DNA from: Gnetum montanum
Taxonomy: Eukaryota > Streptophyta > Gnetopsida > Gnetales > Gnetaceae
Assembly: GCA_015680685.1 (NCBI GenBank)
Contig: MNCI01011772.1
Location: 44,789-76,217 of the forward strand
Direction of reading: 5' to 3'
Length of the DNA: 31,429 nt
The position numbers and the translations under genes were made by a program. Positions 11,223 through 22,578 of the stretch are shown piece by piece (position 1 is the first letter of the stretch; each line of letters begins with the position of its first letter). The notes under the pieces are model-generated. The model searched no databases. It was not told the DNA's origin and saw nothing but the letters and a program-made list of their open reading frames with translations.

Positions 11223-13600
11223 ATGAAGATACCAAACCACTATTCCCACAAGAATGCAAGATGGTATACACTCATCTAGATGAGTTTGTGTCAAACTTCA
11301 TGTTCATCCTACATCAAGATGAATAGCTATGATGGTGTGATATGGAGGGAAACATCATCTTGCCCCTCGATTGATTTGTGCCCAGGATGCTATTCAAAAT
11401 TCTTAAGAAGCTAGGCATAGTAGATCTTCACAAAGAATATGTTGTGGATGGATATGACACTTGAAACTACTATTCTAGTGAAACACAACGCAAATGAGAT
11501 CAAATTCAAGAAAAAATTCATGAAGCTATAAAGGGGAAACATTATTCCAATCCCTTATTCCTACTAAATCAAGATGACATTGAGGATCCTTCTACTAAAG
11601 GTTCTCAACATGAAGATTCTCCACCCCCTGATACTGGTGATTAGGGCGTGAACCTGAACTTGTGATCCACTATTCATAAATTGGATTTAGGAAAAGGTAA
11701 CAACCAAGGTAGGGACTTAGGCAAGCACTACAATAGTAAGGGATCTAAAGATGGTGATCATGATAAGTGTAAGAGTGGTGGTGGTGGCAATCCACCTTCC
11801 TCTTCATCTGATTTCAAACATTCCTCTTCATTTGATGGTTCTCATGGAAGTTGCCATTGAAACAATCATGATGAAGGTGATTAGTGAGATAACAATGATT
11901 GTGAAGGCCACCAAAACTAAAGGGGTGGTTGAAACCATCATCAGTGTCATCAATGTAGTGATGATGATGAACTTCTAATGGTGACTCGAAGTATGCTCAA
12001 CATTGCCAAGGTAGTAAAAATTCCAACTAGACATATGAAGGATAGTCAGATCAAGTGCCTAAATATGAACAATATCCCAAGATTTGAGGGGGGATACAAC
12101 TTTCATTCGTAGACACATATACAAGCTTTTCATGATGCATACAGCTTACAGAACATGGAAAATGAATGGCAAAAACTCAAGCTTTCCCAAGGACACTCAT
12201 CAAAGAAGCTAAAAATTAGTATTGATCTTTGGAATTGAAATCTATTCATCGATGGAGTACCATGTTAGAGCTATTTAATGACAAATATCAAACATGCTTC
12301 AGAGTGTCTAATTTGAGAAGGAAAATCCAAGGCTAGAAATAGGGAGCACATGAACCCTTGGATGCCACCATGGATCGATAGTATTCACTCTTACATCAAT
12401 GCATTGGCCATGGTTATTCTGAGAGGAATTAACTTTGGCACATCATAGATGGGCTGAGAGTAGAAATAAGAAGAACCCTTGGGGTGTATGCCCAAGGGAG
12501 ATTGTTTGAATTGAGAGCTCATCAAATCCAAAGGCTAATTGAGTAAGTAGTAAAAGAAGAAGGTAAGCTATGAAAAAGGGAAAGTGCTAAAGAATATAAA
12601 AGAAATCATTCCCTCAGAAAATAAGAGGTTTGATTTTGTGATGAGGAGAAGTCACCACTTGATGAAGTGGTGAACAAAAAAACCTTGTCCATCCAAAAAT
12701 TCATTTATGATATTTTGACCAAGGTTGATGAGTTATGGGACTATTTGGATGAAAAACCTCAAACCACTTTGAAGATTGCTGAAGAATCCAAAGAGCAAAA
12801 TAGTGATCATAATTGCAGGAGGCAAAAAGAAGTTGAACGTGCCTACCAAAGAGGTAAGGGCAAAGCTGCTGTAGTAGAGGAAGTTATGGAGTCTAACTTT
12901 GATGATGAAACTAAATGTGACATCTATTAAAAAGAACATCCAAAGGGATGTTACCCTATGCTGTCACACTTACAAGAGTCTAGAGTGTACTCATTGAATG
13001 CTTGCCTAGCATGTAGGCAAGCTCTAAGATGATTGCCTTATCCTTAAGGCAATCCAAGGTAGTTCCACCAACAACAATAAGCTTACTACCCAAACAAAAC
13101 ACCTCCACAACCTTATGAATAATACCAATAGTGGTACTAACCACAATCATGGGGAATGCCATCACCAAGGTAGCACTACCCTTATAGGCAACTAAATTTA
13201 TATGGGTACTATGTTCAATAGCCCATCTTCCTTAGAAGTTCTGCAAGTCATACATTATTCTAGCATCACCATTACTCTCCAAAGTACCACCAAACACATT
13301 CACCATCTACTTGTGGAGAAAATCCATATCCATATCCATATCATCCTCCACATCTCTCTGCATATACACCTCCATTGTCAACCCAATTACCTCCTACTCC
13401 ATCTATGCAGGGTGAGATTCCTTCATAGCCATAACAACGAAATGCTATGAGGGTTGTACACTCACAACTAGGTTTTCAGCCAAGTGGTTCAGATAATTGA
13501 TCTAGGAAAAGACCATTCTTCTAACCTAGCTATCCTCTCTAGTTCTCACAACCTAGTCTAGTTGATTATCTTGCATCTCTAGCACCCTCATCCTCTACAT
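11223..13600 (+). pseudogene. Inner element gag, decayed
   Basis: Gag forms the particle shell. No frame is intact, so the start (ATG at 11223) is only the first plausible one. The N-terminal part is low complexity, rich in Gly/Ser/Asp/His (about 11690-11975). The capsid-type domain runs from NNIPRFEGGYNF (about 12070) through AFPRTLIKEAKN, STMLELFNDKYQ and IDGLRVEIRRTLGVYAQG to about 12550, matching the AFP-SL-A / W-M-F-KY / F-Y-GL pattern of Retrotrans_gag. A possible knuckle remnant, CDIYxKEHPKGC, lies near 12916. Two or more frames are used and many TAG/TGA stops break them. The ORF at 12667-12930 is a surviving piece after the capsid domain. The region 12940-13600 is Asn/His/Gln/Pro-rich and hard to read. 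Confidence 0.7.
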
Positions 13601-13659
13601 CAAATACCTTCGAGTGCCTTTCAAACTAAGTGCTGCCTAGGATCCACACTGTGATGCTA

Positions 13660-14560
13660 ACTCATGTTGTTTTTGATTGGATTAAGGTTGGCAATCTTTC
13701 TACAAAAATATCTGACCCTAAAAGTTCACTCATTTATCTATAGATCACTGGACAGGAGCCATGCAAGGCTCTTCTTGACTCTAGTTCTAGAGTTAATCTC
13801 ATCTCCCATGACATATACAAGGCCTGGAACCTACCACCACTTAAGAATAACAACATTTTTTTAGAATTAGTAGATTAGTTGATCACTGTCTCTTTGGGAT
13901 TATTAGAGGACATTGTGATCACAATTTGTGGGTGGTCCTATCCTATTGATTTTTTGATGATCAAGGTGGACAATTGCAAAAGTGACTTTCCTATCATTAT
14001 GGGAAGAGCTTGGTTAAGCACAATTGACACAAGAATGGGCATAAGGGACCTATCTTTAGAAATATCCAAGGAAAATGAGCTAGGAAACATTGAGAAGAAG
14101 CATATTCTATGCATCACATATAGTGATAATAGGTGCAATTACGTGGAAAAGATTTGGTCAATCAAGAGCACACACATTAAGGCATGTAATCAACATGCAT
14201 AAGAGATCAATATTCAAAGGTATATGTACACAGTAGCCACAAAAAAGGAGGGCACCTAGTGGCTAATTGTTAACTCAAATAGCAACATAATATGCATGGA
14301 GCCAATTGAGAGCCTAACATGTGCATATGTTGAAGGCATAGACAAAATTGAACAAGTTCATTCCCAACTCTCTGATGAAGATAAGGATACCTATTGGGGA
14401 GAGTTGAAAATCCTTGATCACTTCAAGCAAGAGCCCTTAGAGCTAAAAAATTTACTACTCGATATGGAGTATGCATTTTTAAAGAATGGTAAATTAGTCA
14501 TAATTAATGCCAAACTTGCTCCTAAAAAAAAGCAAAAGTTGTTGAAAGTGGTGAAAAAAT
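13660..14560 (+). pseudogene. Inner element protease and linker, decayed
   Basis: Aspartic protease of the Athila type. In one frame from about 13765, with a single TAG before the ATG at 13879, it reads ALLDSSSRVNLIS (active-site region, where the usual D-S/T/L-G has become D-S-S), then GLLEDIVITICGWSYPIDFL, then FPIIMGRAWLSTID (the conserved I-LGR-FL block) and GIRDLSLEI. The replacement of the catalytic-loop Gly by Ser would by itself disable it. A less conserved linker (14206-14560, ORF 14296-14562) follows in the same frame and leads straight into RT across one TAG. Confidence 0.8.
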
Positions 14561-15500
14561 AGTCAATAGCCTTTGCTTGGTCATATCCAAAACTAACAGG
14601 AATCGATTCAAGGATATGCCAACATCGTATCTACATCGACTTGGCCATGAGACCTAGAAGGTAGCCTTAGGGATGGTTGAACCCCAAATTAAAGTAAATT
14701 GTCAAGAAGGAGATAAAGCAACTCCTCAAGGCAGCGTTCATCTATGTAATTGTAGATAGTAAGTGGGTTATCCCAATTGTGATTGTACCAAAGATGGATG
14801 GCAAATGGCAGGTTTGCATTGACTTTAGGCTATTAAATATGGAAACATTTAAAGATCACTTTTCTTTGCCATTTATAGATCAAGTGTTAGACACCATATC
14901 TGGGAATTGTTATTATAGTTTCTTGGATGGTTATAGTGGCTATAACCAAATCCAAATTGCACCCAAAGATTAGGCTAAAAAACATTCATGAGTCCCTAGG
15001 GAACTTATGAATATTGTAAGATGCCATTTGGTTTGTGTAATGCCCCTGTAACATTTCAACGCTTGGTCCTTAGTATCTTCCAATAATAGATTGGTAGTGG
15101 TGTTGAAGTCTTCATGGATGACTTTTCCACCTATGGAGTTACATTCAAGAAAGCCTTAGACCAACTTCAGCAAGTGCTGAAGAGATGTGTAGAGACAAAC
15201 CTACAACTCAACTAGAAAAAGAGCCATCTCATGGTCTAAGAGGGCATTGTGCTAGGGCACTGAATTTCACAAAAAGGCATTGAGGTAGATCTAGAAAAAA
15301 TAAGGGTCATCCAAGGAACAATATGCCAACTAGAGATTATTAAACAGATTCGGTCATTCCTTGGACACACTGAATAATATCAGCGATTCATAGAGAATTT
15401 TTCTAAGATTACAAAGCTGTTGGTAGATCTTACAAAGAAAGATGCACCCTTCATCTAGACCAAGGAATATGAACATGTATTCCAACAATTAAAGGAGAAA
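14561..15500 (+). pseudogene. Inner element reverse transcriptase, decayed
   Basis: RNA-dependent DNA polymerase. It begins with AFAWSYPKLTGIDSRI (the AFAW-Y-GI block before RT in plant gypsy elements) in the frame of the protease. It continues with WVIPIVIVPKMDGKWQVCID, FRLLN, HFSLPFIDQVLDTI and FLDGYSGYNQIQI (the catalytic Asp block, 14779-14973). After a TAG and a one-base frameshift near 14985-15000 the next frame reads YEYCKMPFGLCNAPVTFQRL and VEVFMDDFSTYG (FMDDF at 15111-15125, carrying the two remaining catalytic Asp). Later come IRSFLGHTE and YQRFIENFSKI. All catalytic Asp codons survive although the frame is broken. Confidence 0.88.
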
Positions 15501-15920
15501 CTCATAGAAACACCAATCTTATAAGCACCAAACTGGTTTAGATCTTTCCACATCATGATAGATGCATCTAACTATGCTTTAGGAGTAGTGTTCACGCAGG
15601 TGGATGATAGGAAACGTCCATACTACATCCATTGCATGAGTTAAAGCATTTTGGAAGCATAGTTAAATTACACCACCATGGAGAAAGAACTAATGATAAT
15701 GCTATATGCGCAAGAAAATTTTAGGCACTATGTGCTTGGTTACAAAGTATTTGTACATATGGATCATAGTGTAATCTGCTTCCTAATGAACAAGCCAACA
15801 GTAAGCCCTCGTGTTATACGGTGGTTGGTGATCTTGTAGGAATTCGATCTCACTATGGTAGATGAAAAAGGAATTGAGAATGTGGTCGTTGACCACCTCC
15901 TATTTAAGATGGAGCAATAA
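15501..15920 (+). pseudogene. Inner element RNase H, decayed
   Basis: It degrades the RNA of the RNA-DNA hybrid. In the same frame as the FMDDF box: FHIMIDASNYALGVVFTQ (first catalytic Asp at 15561), YTTMEKELMIMLYAQENFRH (catalytic Glu region), VFVHMDHSVICFLMNK (third Asp) and DEKGIENVVVDHL, the usual end. Several in-frame TAG stops sit at positions where relatives have Gln or Trp. Confidence 0.85.
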
Positions 15921-17352
15921 AGAGGAGGAGAGCCTGCTCTCTAATCAGTTTCTAGATGAACTCCTCTTTATAGGAGTAATAAGTGAACAAATGCTTGTAA
16001 AAGTAATATGGTATAATGGCATCCTCACCTATCTTCTCACTTAGGAGATGCCACAAGACTTGGATTTTAGGAAGAAGATATAATTTCTTTACAGGTCAAA
16101 TATTTCATAGAAATTAATGGACACCTTTACAAGGTGTGTGTTGATGGCCTGATTCATTGGTGTGTTTCTGAAGAAGATTAACTATGCATTCTCCAAGATG
16201 CTAATGAAAGGCCTTGTGGAGGCCACTATGTAGGGAGATGAATGGCCATAAAAATATTGATGGCATGATACTATTAGCCTACAATGTTTAGGGACACCCA
16301 CCAGTTTGTCAAGTCTTGTGAACATTATCAATGAGATGGGGGGATGATCGCTCACATGAAAGGTCCTTAATAATGGATTCAACCACTGGAACCTTTTGAA
16401 ATATGGGGTGCTGACTTCATGGGTCCCATCACATCCATGTCCAACAAGAAGGCATATATTATCGTAGCAATTGACTACTACATAAAATGGGTAGAAGCAG
16501 CATCAGTTACTGATTGTACATCATCCACTATTACCAAATTTATACAACAAAATATCATGAATAGTTTGGGGTGCCACATTCACTAATTTTTGATAATGAA
16601 ACTCATTTCAAAGGTTCCACCTTTAGAAAGTTAATGCAATTCTTAGGGGTAGAACATAAATTAACAACACCTTACCACCCCCAAGCCAATGATCAAGCAG
16701 AGGTAACCAACTGGGAGATCACAAAAATACTAACGCGAACCATTAGCAAATATACTAAGGATTGGAGTACAAAGCTTAATGGTGCTCTCTAGAATTATAG
16801 TTCAACTTGGAAACTTTCTATTAGCTATTCTCCCTATGAGTTAGTGTACGGAAAAATTCCAATGCTCTAGATTCAATTGGAGCTCTATACACTCTCAACA
16901 GCCTATGAACTAAATCTTGACCTAAGTCTACCATAGAAAGAAAGATTAATCAATCTAAACATGTTAGATGAAAATTGATTAGTGGCCCTATCCTTAAATG
17001 AGGTGAACAAGGCATTTAGCAAGCAATGTCATGATCTAAGAATTAGGAAAGTCAAACTTCAAGCAAGAGATAAGGTTCTCTACTGGAACCCCACAAATGT
17101 ATCCCAAAAGACAAAATTCCAAACATTGTGGGAGGGACCTTATATAATTAATAAAACCTTTCCCTATGGGGCCATGTTGATCTACAAGCTTGAATACTCG
17201 AGTAAAAAGTAGTTATTCAACATTCATCAAGTAAATCCTTTCCTAAAACCAAGACAAGCCAGTATAACTACCGCCTCAATGAATGGACAACCACATTGTA
17301 TTTTTTAGATCTCTTCCTTTGAACTCAATCATGGGGGAGATGATCATTCATG
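15921..17352 (+). pseudogene. Inner element integrase, decayed
   Basis: It inserts the DNA copy into the genome. The N-terminal zinc-binding part survives as GGHYVGR (16217-16237) and FVKSCEHYQ (from about 16303), but the second Cys of the CxxC pair reads Tyr and the first His is not visible. The core has WGADFMGPI (16404; first catalytic Asp), then a frameshift near 16560. It goes on with HSLIFDNETHF (second Asp), TPYHPQANDQAEVTNWEI (Glu at 16700-16702), YELVYGK, and the C-terminal KTKFQTLWEGPYIINK. The last recognisable part is FNIHQVNPFLKPR (from about 17218). The frame closes at TAA near 17350, overlapping the PPT-like relic. Confidence 0.85.
17331..17352 (+). other. Internal PPT-like and LTR-start-like relic
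   Basis: TCAATCATGGGGGAGATGAT here is set against TCAATCATGGGGGTATGATG at the true polypurine tract (from about 22566). Directly after the purine run, TGATCATTCATGTT resembles the LTR start TGATGAGTCATGTT. I infer a second copy of the PPT plus LTR edge, left where an ancestral 3' LTR may have begun before the 3' region was added. Confidence 0.4.
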
Positions 17353-18894
17353 TTAACAATCCATTTGGCTTCTCCAGCTTTCTACCTTTTTATTTTTTAA
17401 ATTTTTAATTTTTACAAATTCTTGATTTTTTAAATATTTCTAATTTTACACCATCTTTAGTACCTTTGGACCTTCTTGACTATTTTACACTTTCTTATAT
17501 ATTTTAATTTTTTTTGTTTTATTCAAGTGTGATATTTTCTTATTTTTGCTAATAAAGTGTGCTTTATTATCATAGGAAATAGTGCTGTTGTTGCTGTTTA
17601 CTAATGATGGTTTGTGCTTAATGTTGTGATTATCGATGTTTGGTTTCTATTTTTGAATTCTAATGTCTAATGACTTTGACATGGTTTATTTTTCATGGAA
17701 CAAGTAGTGAGTCCACAACATTTGCCCATCCAAAGAACTCTATGGCTTTCCTTGTTCTGGGAATTTGAGGTTCCTTTCCATTAAGGAACTTTTAATCAAT
17801 CGGTGACCTTGGTAGTTTAGGAATTAGGAAGGATACAAAGGTTCATAAAAGATGTGACTTCAAGGGGATTCAGTACTCTTTGTACTCTTCTACTTGCTTG
17901 AATGCTTGAGTGTGTTTCATGAGCTTCTTACCATTTCATACCACCCACTAATAGGAAGTCAAATTACGTTGTTGCATGATGTGGTTCCCATAAAAAAATG
18001 ATGTGATTTAAAGCACATCCATTCAACATGAATAAATAATTGCATGGTATGGTTCCCATTTCAAAAAAAAAGAAAAAGAAAAAAAAAACAATGGGAATTG
18101 AAAGCATACCCCTTGGACAAATAAATAGGCTATAAGCACTGGTTATGGGACTTGAATAGTATGCACCTATGCCTAAGAGTCTCCTCTAACTAAGGCCCCC
18201 TCTCTCTCACTTCCTACTTCTCTTTTCTTCTCTTTGTGGAATAGTGGTTGTTTTGTGGAAGTAGTATAGTGTCTCAAGTAGGTGGATTGGTCTTGGAGTG
18301 ATGATGCCAAGTCACTATAAGCAATGGTTTTGGTTTGGACTGAGGATGGAACTTCTTGGGTAATTTTAAATACAAATTCCACAAGAGACTTCTTATAACC
18401 TCAATTCAGAACTCCATTCCACCTTCTCTATCATCCATCCATGTTGCCATAACTCACCTCATTACTGGGTTCTATGTTATGCTCTTTTTCTTGGTCTGAT
18501 GTGTTGGGATTCTTACATAGATTCTTCCAGGTTGGTACTTAACTTTTCATGATCATCAATCAACTGTGGTGCCCATGAACTCTTCAATTGAGGTTATGGA
18601 AGGCAAAAAGGGCATGAGCTGACTATGGGGAGGACCCACTTACATAGCTCTTGGCTTGGTTAGTTAAGGTTCCCTACCTTTAACATCACCACAATCCTAT
18701 CTTTCACATATTCCATTGAGCATACTACTCAGTGCTCCTTAATCTTTCATTTCATTCATCTACTAAATTAATTTTTTTTCATTTTTCCAAATTATGAGCT
18801 TCAACACCCTCTTCTCATGTTCTCATACTATTCTTGGTCTTCTAATCTTTCATTTGATCCCAATTTCATTAAAAAATTTCTTGTATTTTGAACA
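17353..18894. other. Non-coding spacer after pol
   Basis: T-rich to about 17580, with long runs of T and TTTTTAAATTTTTAATTTTT-like sequence, then mixed sequence with no coding signal. A short pair of related blocks around TTGCATGRTRTGGTTCCCAT occurs near 17973 and 18041, next to an A-rich tract (18061-18090). T-rich DNA directly after pol is usual in Athila elements. No gene is seen. Confidence 0.5.
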
Positions 18895-19035
18895 TACCAA
18901 AGTCAACGATGGTCAATAGCTACATTGACGAGGCCTCATTGATGTAGTCAATTGTGTCAATGAGGCCCCATCGATTGTGTTGATGAGGCCTCATTGACAC
19001 AATGCTTACATGCTATATATACTGCCTAGCACTTA
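18895..19035 (+). promoter_or_regulatory. Internal U3-like promoter block
   Basis: It carries the same modules as the U3 of the inner LTRs: CATTGACGAGGCCTCATTGA, GAGGCCCCATCGAT and GATGAGGCCTCATTGACAC, with a perfect 12-bp palindrome ATGAGGCCTCAT at 18983-18994. Then comes TATA-like CTATATATA (19013-19021). Spacing from modules to TATA is like that in the LTR. It lies about 460 bp upstream of the second ORF, so it may have driven separate transcription of that ORF. That is an inference from arrangement only. Confidence 0.5.
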
Positions 19036-19168
19036 GGAATTTTTTGCAAATTGCTCATAACACATGGGAATTTTTTGTAATTTTTCAAAGCCACAAACCT
19101 TTTAGAGCTCGTAATTTCCAAAACGTTTGTCCAAATCACTCTTCTTTTTGACCTTGGACTTATTGGAG

Positions 19169-19479
19169 GTAAGATCTTTATTCTAGGGGCCATAAATCTT
19201 AAGGTTTCTAATGAAAATTTTTGAAAATTGTTTTCTAACTCCCCAAAGGGTTAGTAACCCCAAAAACATAGAAACATTAAGTTTTTCAAATATTAACATT
19301 TCCAATAACCTCTGGGATGATTTATTAATGATAATACATAAATACAATGATAGTTGGATTAATTAAATTAGCCATAATCATAACTTAGCTAAAGTGTAAC
19401 TATCTTTAAGAGATAAGGTATCCCAATTATTTTATGGTTACATAATGATCACTAATCCATGGTCTTGTTGTGATTATAG
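19169..19479 (+). other. Possible 5' intron of second ORF
   Basis: A strong donor-like GAG/GTAAGATC at 19168/19169 and an acceptor-like TTGTGATTATAG ending at 19479, with a branch-like CACTAAT about 28 bases upstream of it, would remove 311 bp. The joined frame is in phase with the ORF downstream, and 19081-19168 is open in that frame but has no ATG. This rests only on sequence signals in decayed DNA. Confidence 0.25.
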
Positions 19480-22320
19480 ATGACACTAAGATATGCTTAA
19501 AGGAAGGAGAAACCTTGCAACCATGGGAGAGATGACCTAGAGTCAGAAGGGGCCAACAAGAACAAGGCCAAGAATTACCAGAGGTGACCCATGTAATGAG
19601 ACCTCTTCATGAGGAGCCCAAAGTTGAATTTGTCTGATAGATTTTAGAAGAAGAAGTGCTAATAGAACAATCCCAATGAGGAGAAGTGCCTAGACCTATG
19701 CGAAGGCTTGAGGTCATATTGACTCAAGCCTACCTTGATATTATTCAGTCTCGAGAAATTCAACGATTCATTCTTCAAGAGATCAACTTTAGGCCATTTT
19801 TGAAGAAAGCTCCAAAGCATTTCAAAACACAATTGTAAGCCTTTTCCATGTGGCTAGTCATCACGTCTAGTGGCAAATGGTACATGGAAGAGACATATCT
19901 CTTTTAGAGTAGTTGAAGACTAGGGTCTGTTGTCAAAATCAAGGACATTCAAGTGTTCTACTTGGCATAACCTATTGCATAGGCACTTGGCTTGCCTAGC
20001 ATTGGAACACAACTGTCTCAACTATCCACTGAAGGTGATCCTAAGCCCAAGAGGGAGTGGACCCAATGATGCTACGGGGTTGATTGTAAGGAGTATGGTG
20101 CACTCACACTAGCAAAGTGAATTTATTTTAAGATTATAGCCTATAACCTTAATCCAATATTGAGGCTAAGCAAGATAACCACCTTCTCTACCCAAGCATG
20201 TGTTGCTCTAAGCGGGAAGTTCCTTGTTAACCTTCCACAATTGTTATACTTGGAGATTGAGAAACATTTTAAAGAAAATGAACATGGAAGGAAGACTATG
20301 CCCTTTCCATGCCTCATCAAAAAAATTTGCAAAAGGGTAGGCATCATTCGCTACTCTAATGACACTCTCAGGCATGCTTCTTTAGCCTCATGGTCAAAAA
20401 TTATAAAAGAAAAAAATGCTAGTAATAACCTAAGAAGAGGAGCAGCTACCACCACCACCCACTCAAGAAACAACATTGGGGGCCTACATAGTCCTTGAAT
20501 GTCTACATGAAATTTGAGAATACCTCTTGAGCAAACAAGAGCAATAAGCAGGAATGAGTGGGGTAGATCCATTTATGTACTAGCCAATGATGAGTTACCT
20601 TAATGAGGTGGCTTGACCAGTTAGTTAGATGGAGAGGGCTGGTCCAATCTTCTCTACCCAAAGAACGTAGCTACTTGCAAGGTTAGATCCCAATGCTTGG
20701 AAGGTGATGGTGTCACTATCGCAACACCATTTATTCGTTGATGTCTCTAGAATTGCTACCACTTTCTTGGTGAGACTAAAAAAAGGTGAAGGCGCAATTG
20801 TCTTGGTGATGCAGCACCAAGGGTAGGTGACAGTAGCTAAAGTGGTGGTTGACTGTGTAGAAGAATCATTAAATGCACCCATAAAATCTATACCAAATGT
20901 ATCTATGCTTCAAGATGTGTAGACATTTGTAGGCACAGTTAGTAGAAAGTTGAACGTAGCCTAGCATGAAAAGTTGTTGAAACAATTAGTAGGAAGTGAG
21001 CAACCAACTTCAAACATTTTTGATCTTTCAGAGAACATCACTCCAACCCAGTTAGAGCTACTGAATGCAAAGGGTAGATGCATTATCTTGGAGAGGAAAC
21101 TATAAATAACTGAAGAATAAAATCAACATTTGGCCATGGAGGTTGCTAAACTTTGTGCCCAACTTGCTAATCATGCAATCCTCAGCCTAGTAGTGACAAG
21201 AGATGAAGGTATCAAATAACTTCAAGAATGATTTCAGAGGATTGAGGAGGAGGCATTCATCTCCATCTTTAAATAGTCTATAGCAAAAGATAAAACATAC
21301 TCAATCCAAAAGGACTTGAATCAGATGCACCAAGAGAATGAAGCATTTACTACAAAAAATCATCACCTGTGAAACATTGATGCTCAAAAGGATTAAATTC
21401 AAGAATTCTTGATTAATAGTAGGAGTAGCTTGCTAAGGTAAACACTAAATTGAAAAAATTGGCTATAGAAAACTATAATTTGTTAATGGAGGAGGTATGC
21501 ACCTTGAGTTAGAAATCTGCCATCAAGATTGTCACATGGAAGAATAAAGCTCTCAAATTTGAGAAGGTGAAAAATCATTATAGGGACTGGGTTGGCTTAC
21601 AAAAGAAGTCAATGAGAAACACATATAGATGGCAAAGGAAAAAGTGAATGAAGCGCTCTAGCAACTCCAACAAGGAAGAGAAATGTGGTAGCCTATTCTT
21701 TATTGGATCGATGCTTACAAAAAAGCAAAGATTCACTTAAAGGAGTTGCAAATCAAAGAAATGACAGAGTACGTGAAGTTGGCCAATCTTCATTACATAA
21801 ACTTGGCAATGCTAACTACTAGGTGGCTATGGTTAGAATTGGAAAAGAAAATGGCTAGCTCATATCTACTATATGAGGCTGAGTTCAAGCACCACAAAGA
21901 CACTAAGTAGAAGCTTGAGATAGCAAGCGTTGAGCTCGAACTCCTTAGAGGAAGATTTAGAGATCCACGATCTATTACTGAGAACCTAGCTAGATGGATG
22001 AATGACTATCAGGAGTTGAAGAACATAGTTAGGGCATTTGACATTGAATGCAAACAGTTCATCACTTGGTTCATTAATGCCAAGGAGTTGTTTCTAGTAA
22101 TCCTATGTCCTTGGGATGTGCCCATTCCAACCCACATTAGAAAGCTGCATGGACAATGCATGATCCCAGGAGTAAGGAGGAGAAAATGAAAGTAGCACTG
22201 GATGCTTTTTCCCTCCCTCCTAAAGTTTTAGTAGCAGCAGCATAGCCACAACCATCTCAACCCACCATGCGTGAATTTGATGAAGGTCGCTCGAAGCCTT
22301 AGGAACCACCAACACTTGGG
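19480..22320 (+). pseudogene. Second ORF: plant-transposon-protein-like domain plus coiled coil
   Basis: A decayed reading region between pol and the 3' LTR. One frame (19480-20498, with several TAA/TAG/TGA stops) contains REIQRFILQEINFRPFLKK, LGSVVKIKDIQVFYLA, ALGLPS, YNLNPILRLSKITTFST and MPFPCLIKKICKRVGI. The last blocks fit the Pfam 'putative plant transposon protein' (Transposase_32) pattern, whose C-terminal part has FPSLIT-LC--AGV. From about 20600, in other frames, the product is Leu/Glu/Lys/Gln-rich and predicted coiled coil by heptad look (for example TPTQLELLNAKGRCIILERK; LELEKKMASSYLLYEAEFKH). A distinctive C-terminal piece at 21998-22189 contains CKQFITWFINAKELF and ILCPWDVPIPTHI. 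It sits where Athila elements carry an env-like ORF, but I see no signal peptide or clear membrane span. Its role is unknown. Confidence 0.6.
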
Positions 22321-22570
22321 ACCATTTGATCTTCTCTAATAAGCTTCATACCATCAAGGAATATGCTATCCAAGTTTTGAAGAATTGAAGTCATGGTGTT
22401 TAATTTTATATCTTGAACACCTTCATGTTTTGTAATGTGTGGATCTGTACACCTGGGCACTCCATTTTTGATCAAGTTAGTCAGTTTGTTTTATTTGAAG
22501 AAAGGTCAGTTAATAATCTCATACCTTCCCAATTTTGTAAAGAACTTAAGGATGAGTTTTCATTCAATCA

Positions 22571-22578
22571 TGGGGGTA
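22571..22578 (+). other. Polypurine tract of inner element
   Basis: TGGGGGTA sits immediately before the 3' LTR (TGATGAG at 22579). It is a short G-run rather than a long A/G tract, and is nearly the same as the relic at 17331-17340. It would prime plus-strand synthesis. Confidence 0.55.

Noticed and set aside
11751-11978. Val/Ile/Met-rich plus-strand ORF of 75 codons
   Set aside because: It is an out-of-frame reading of the low-complexity Ser/Gly/Asp-rich gag N-terminus.
20141-20882. Minus-strand ORFs of 68-85 codons
   Set aside because: They are shadows of the plus-strand second ORF, whose domain pattern is on the plus strand.
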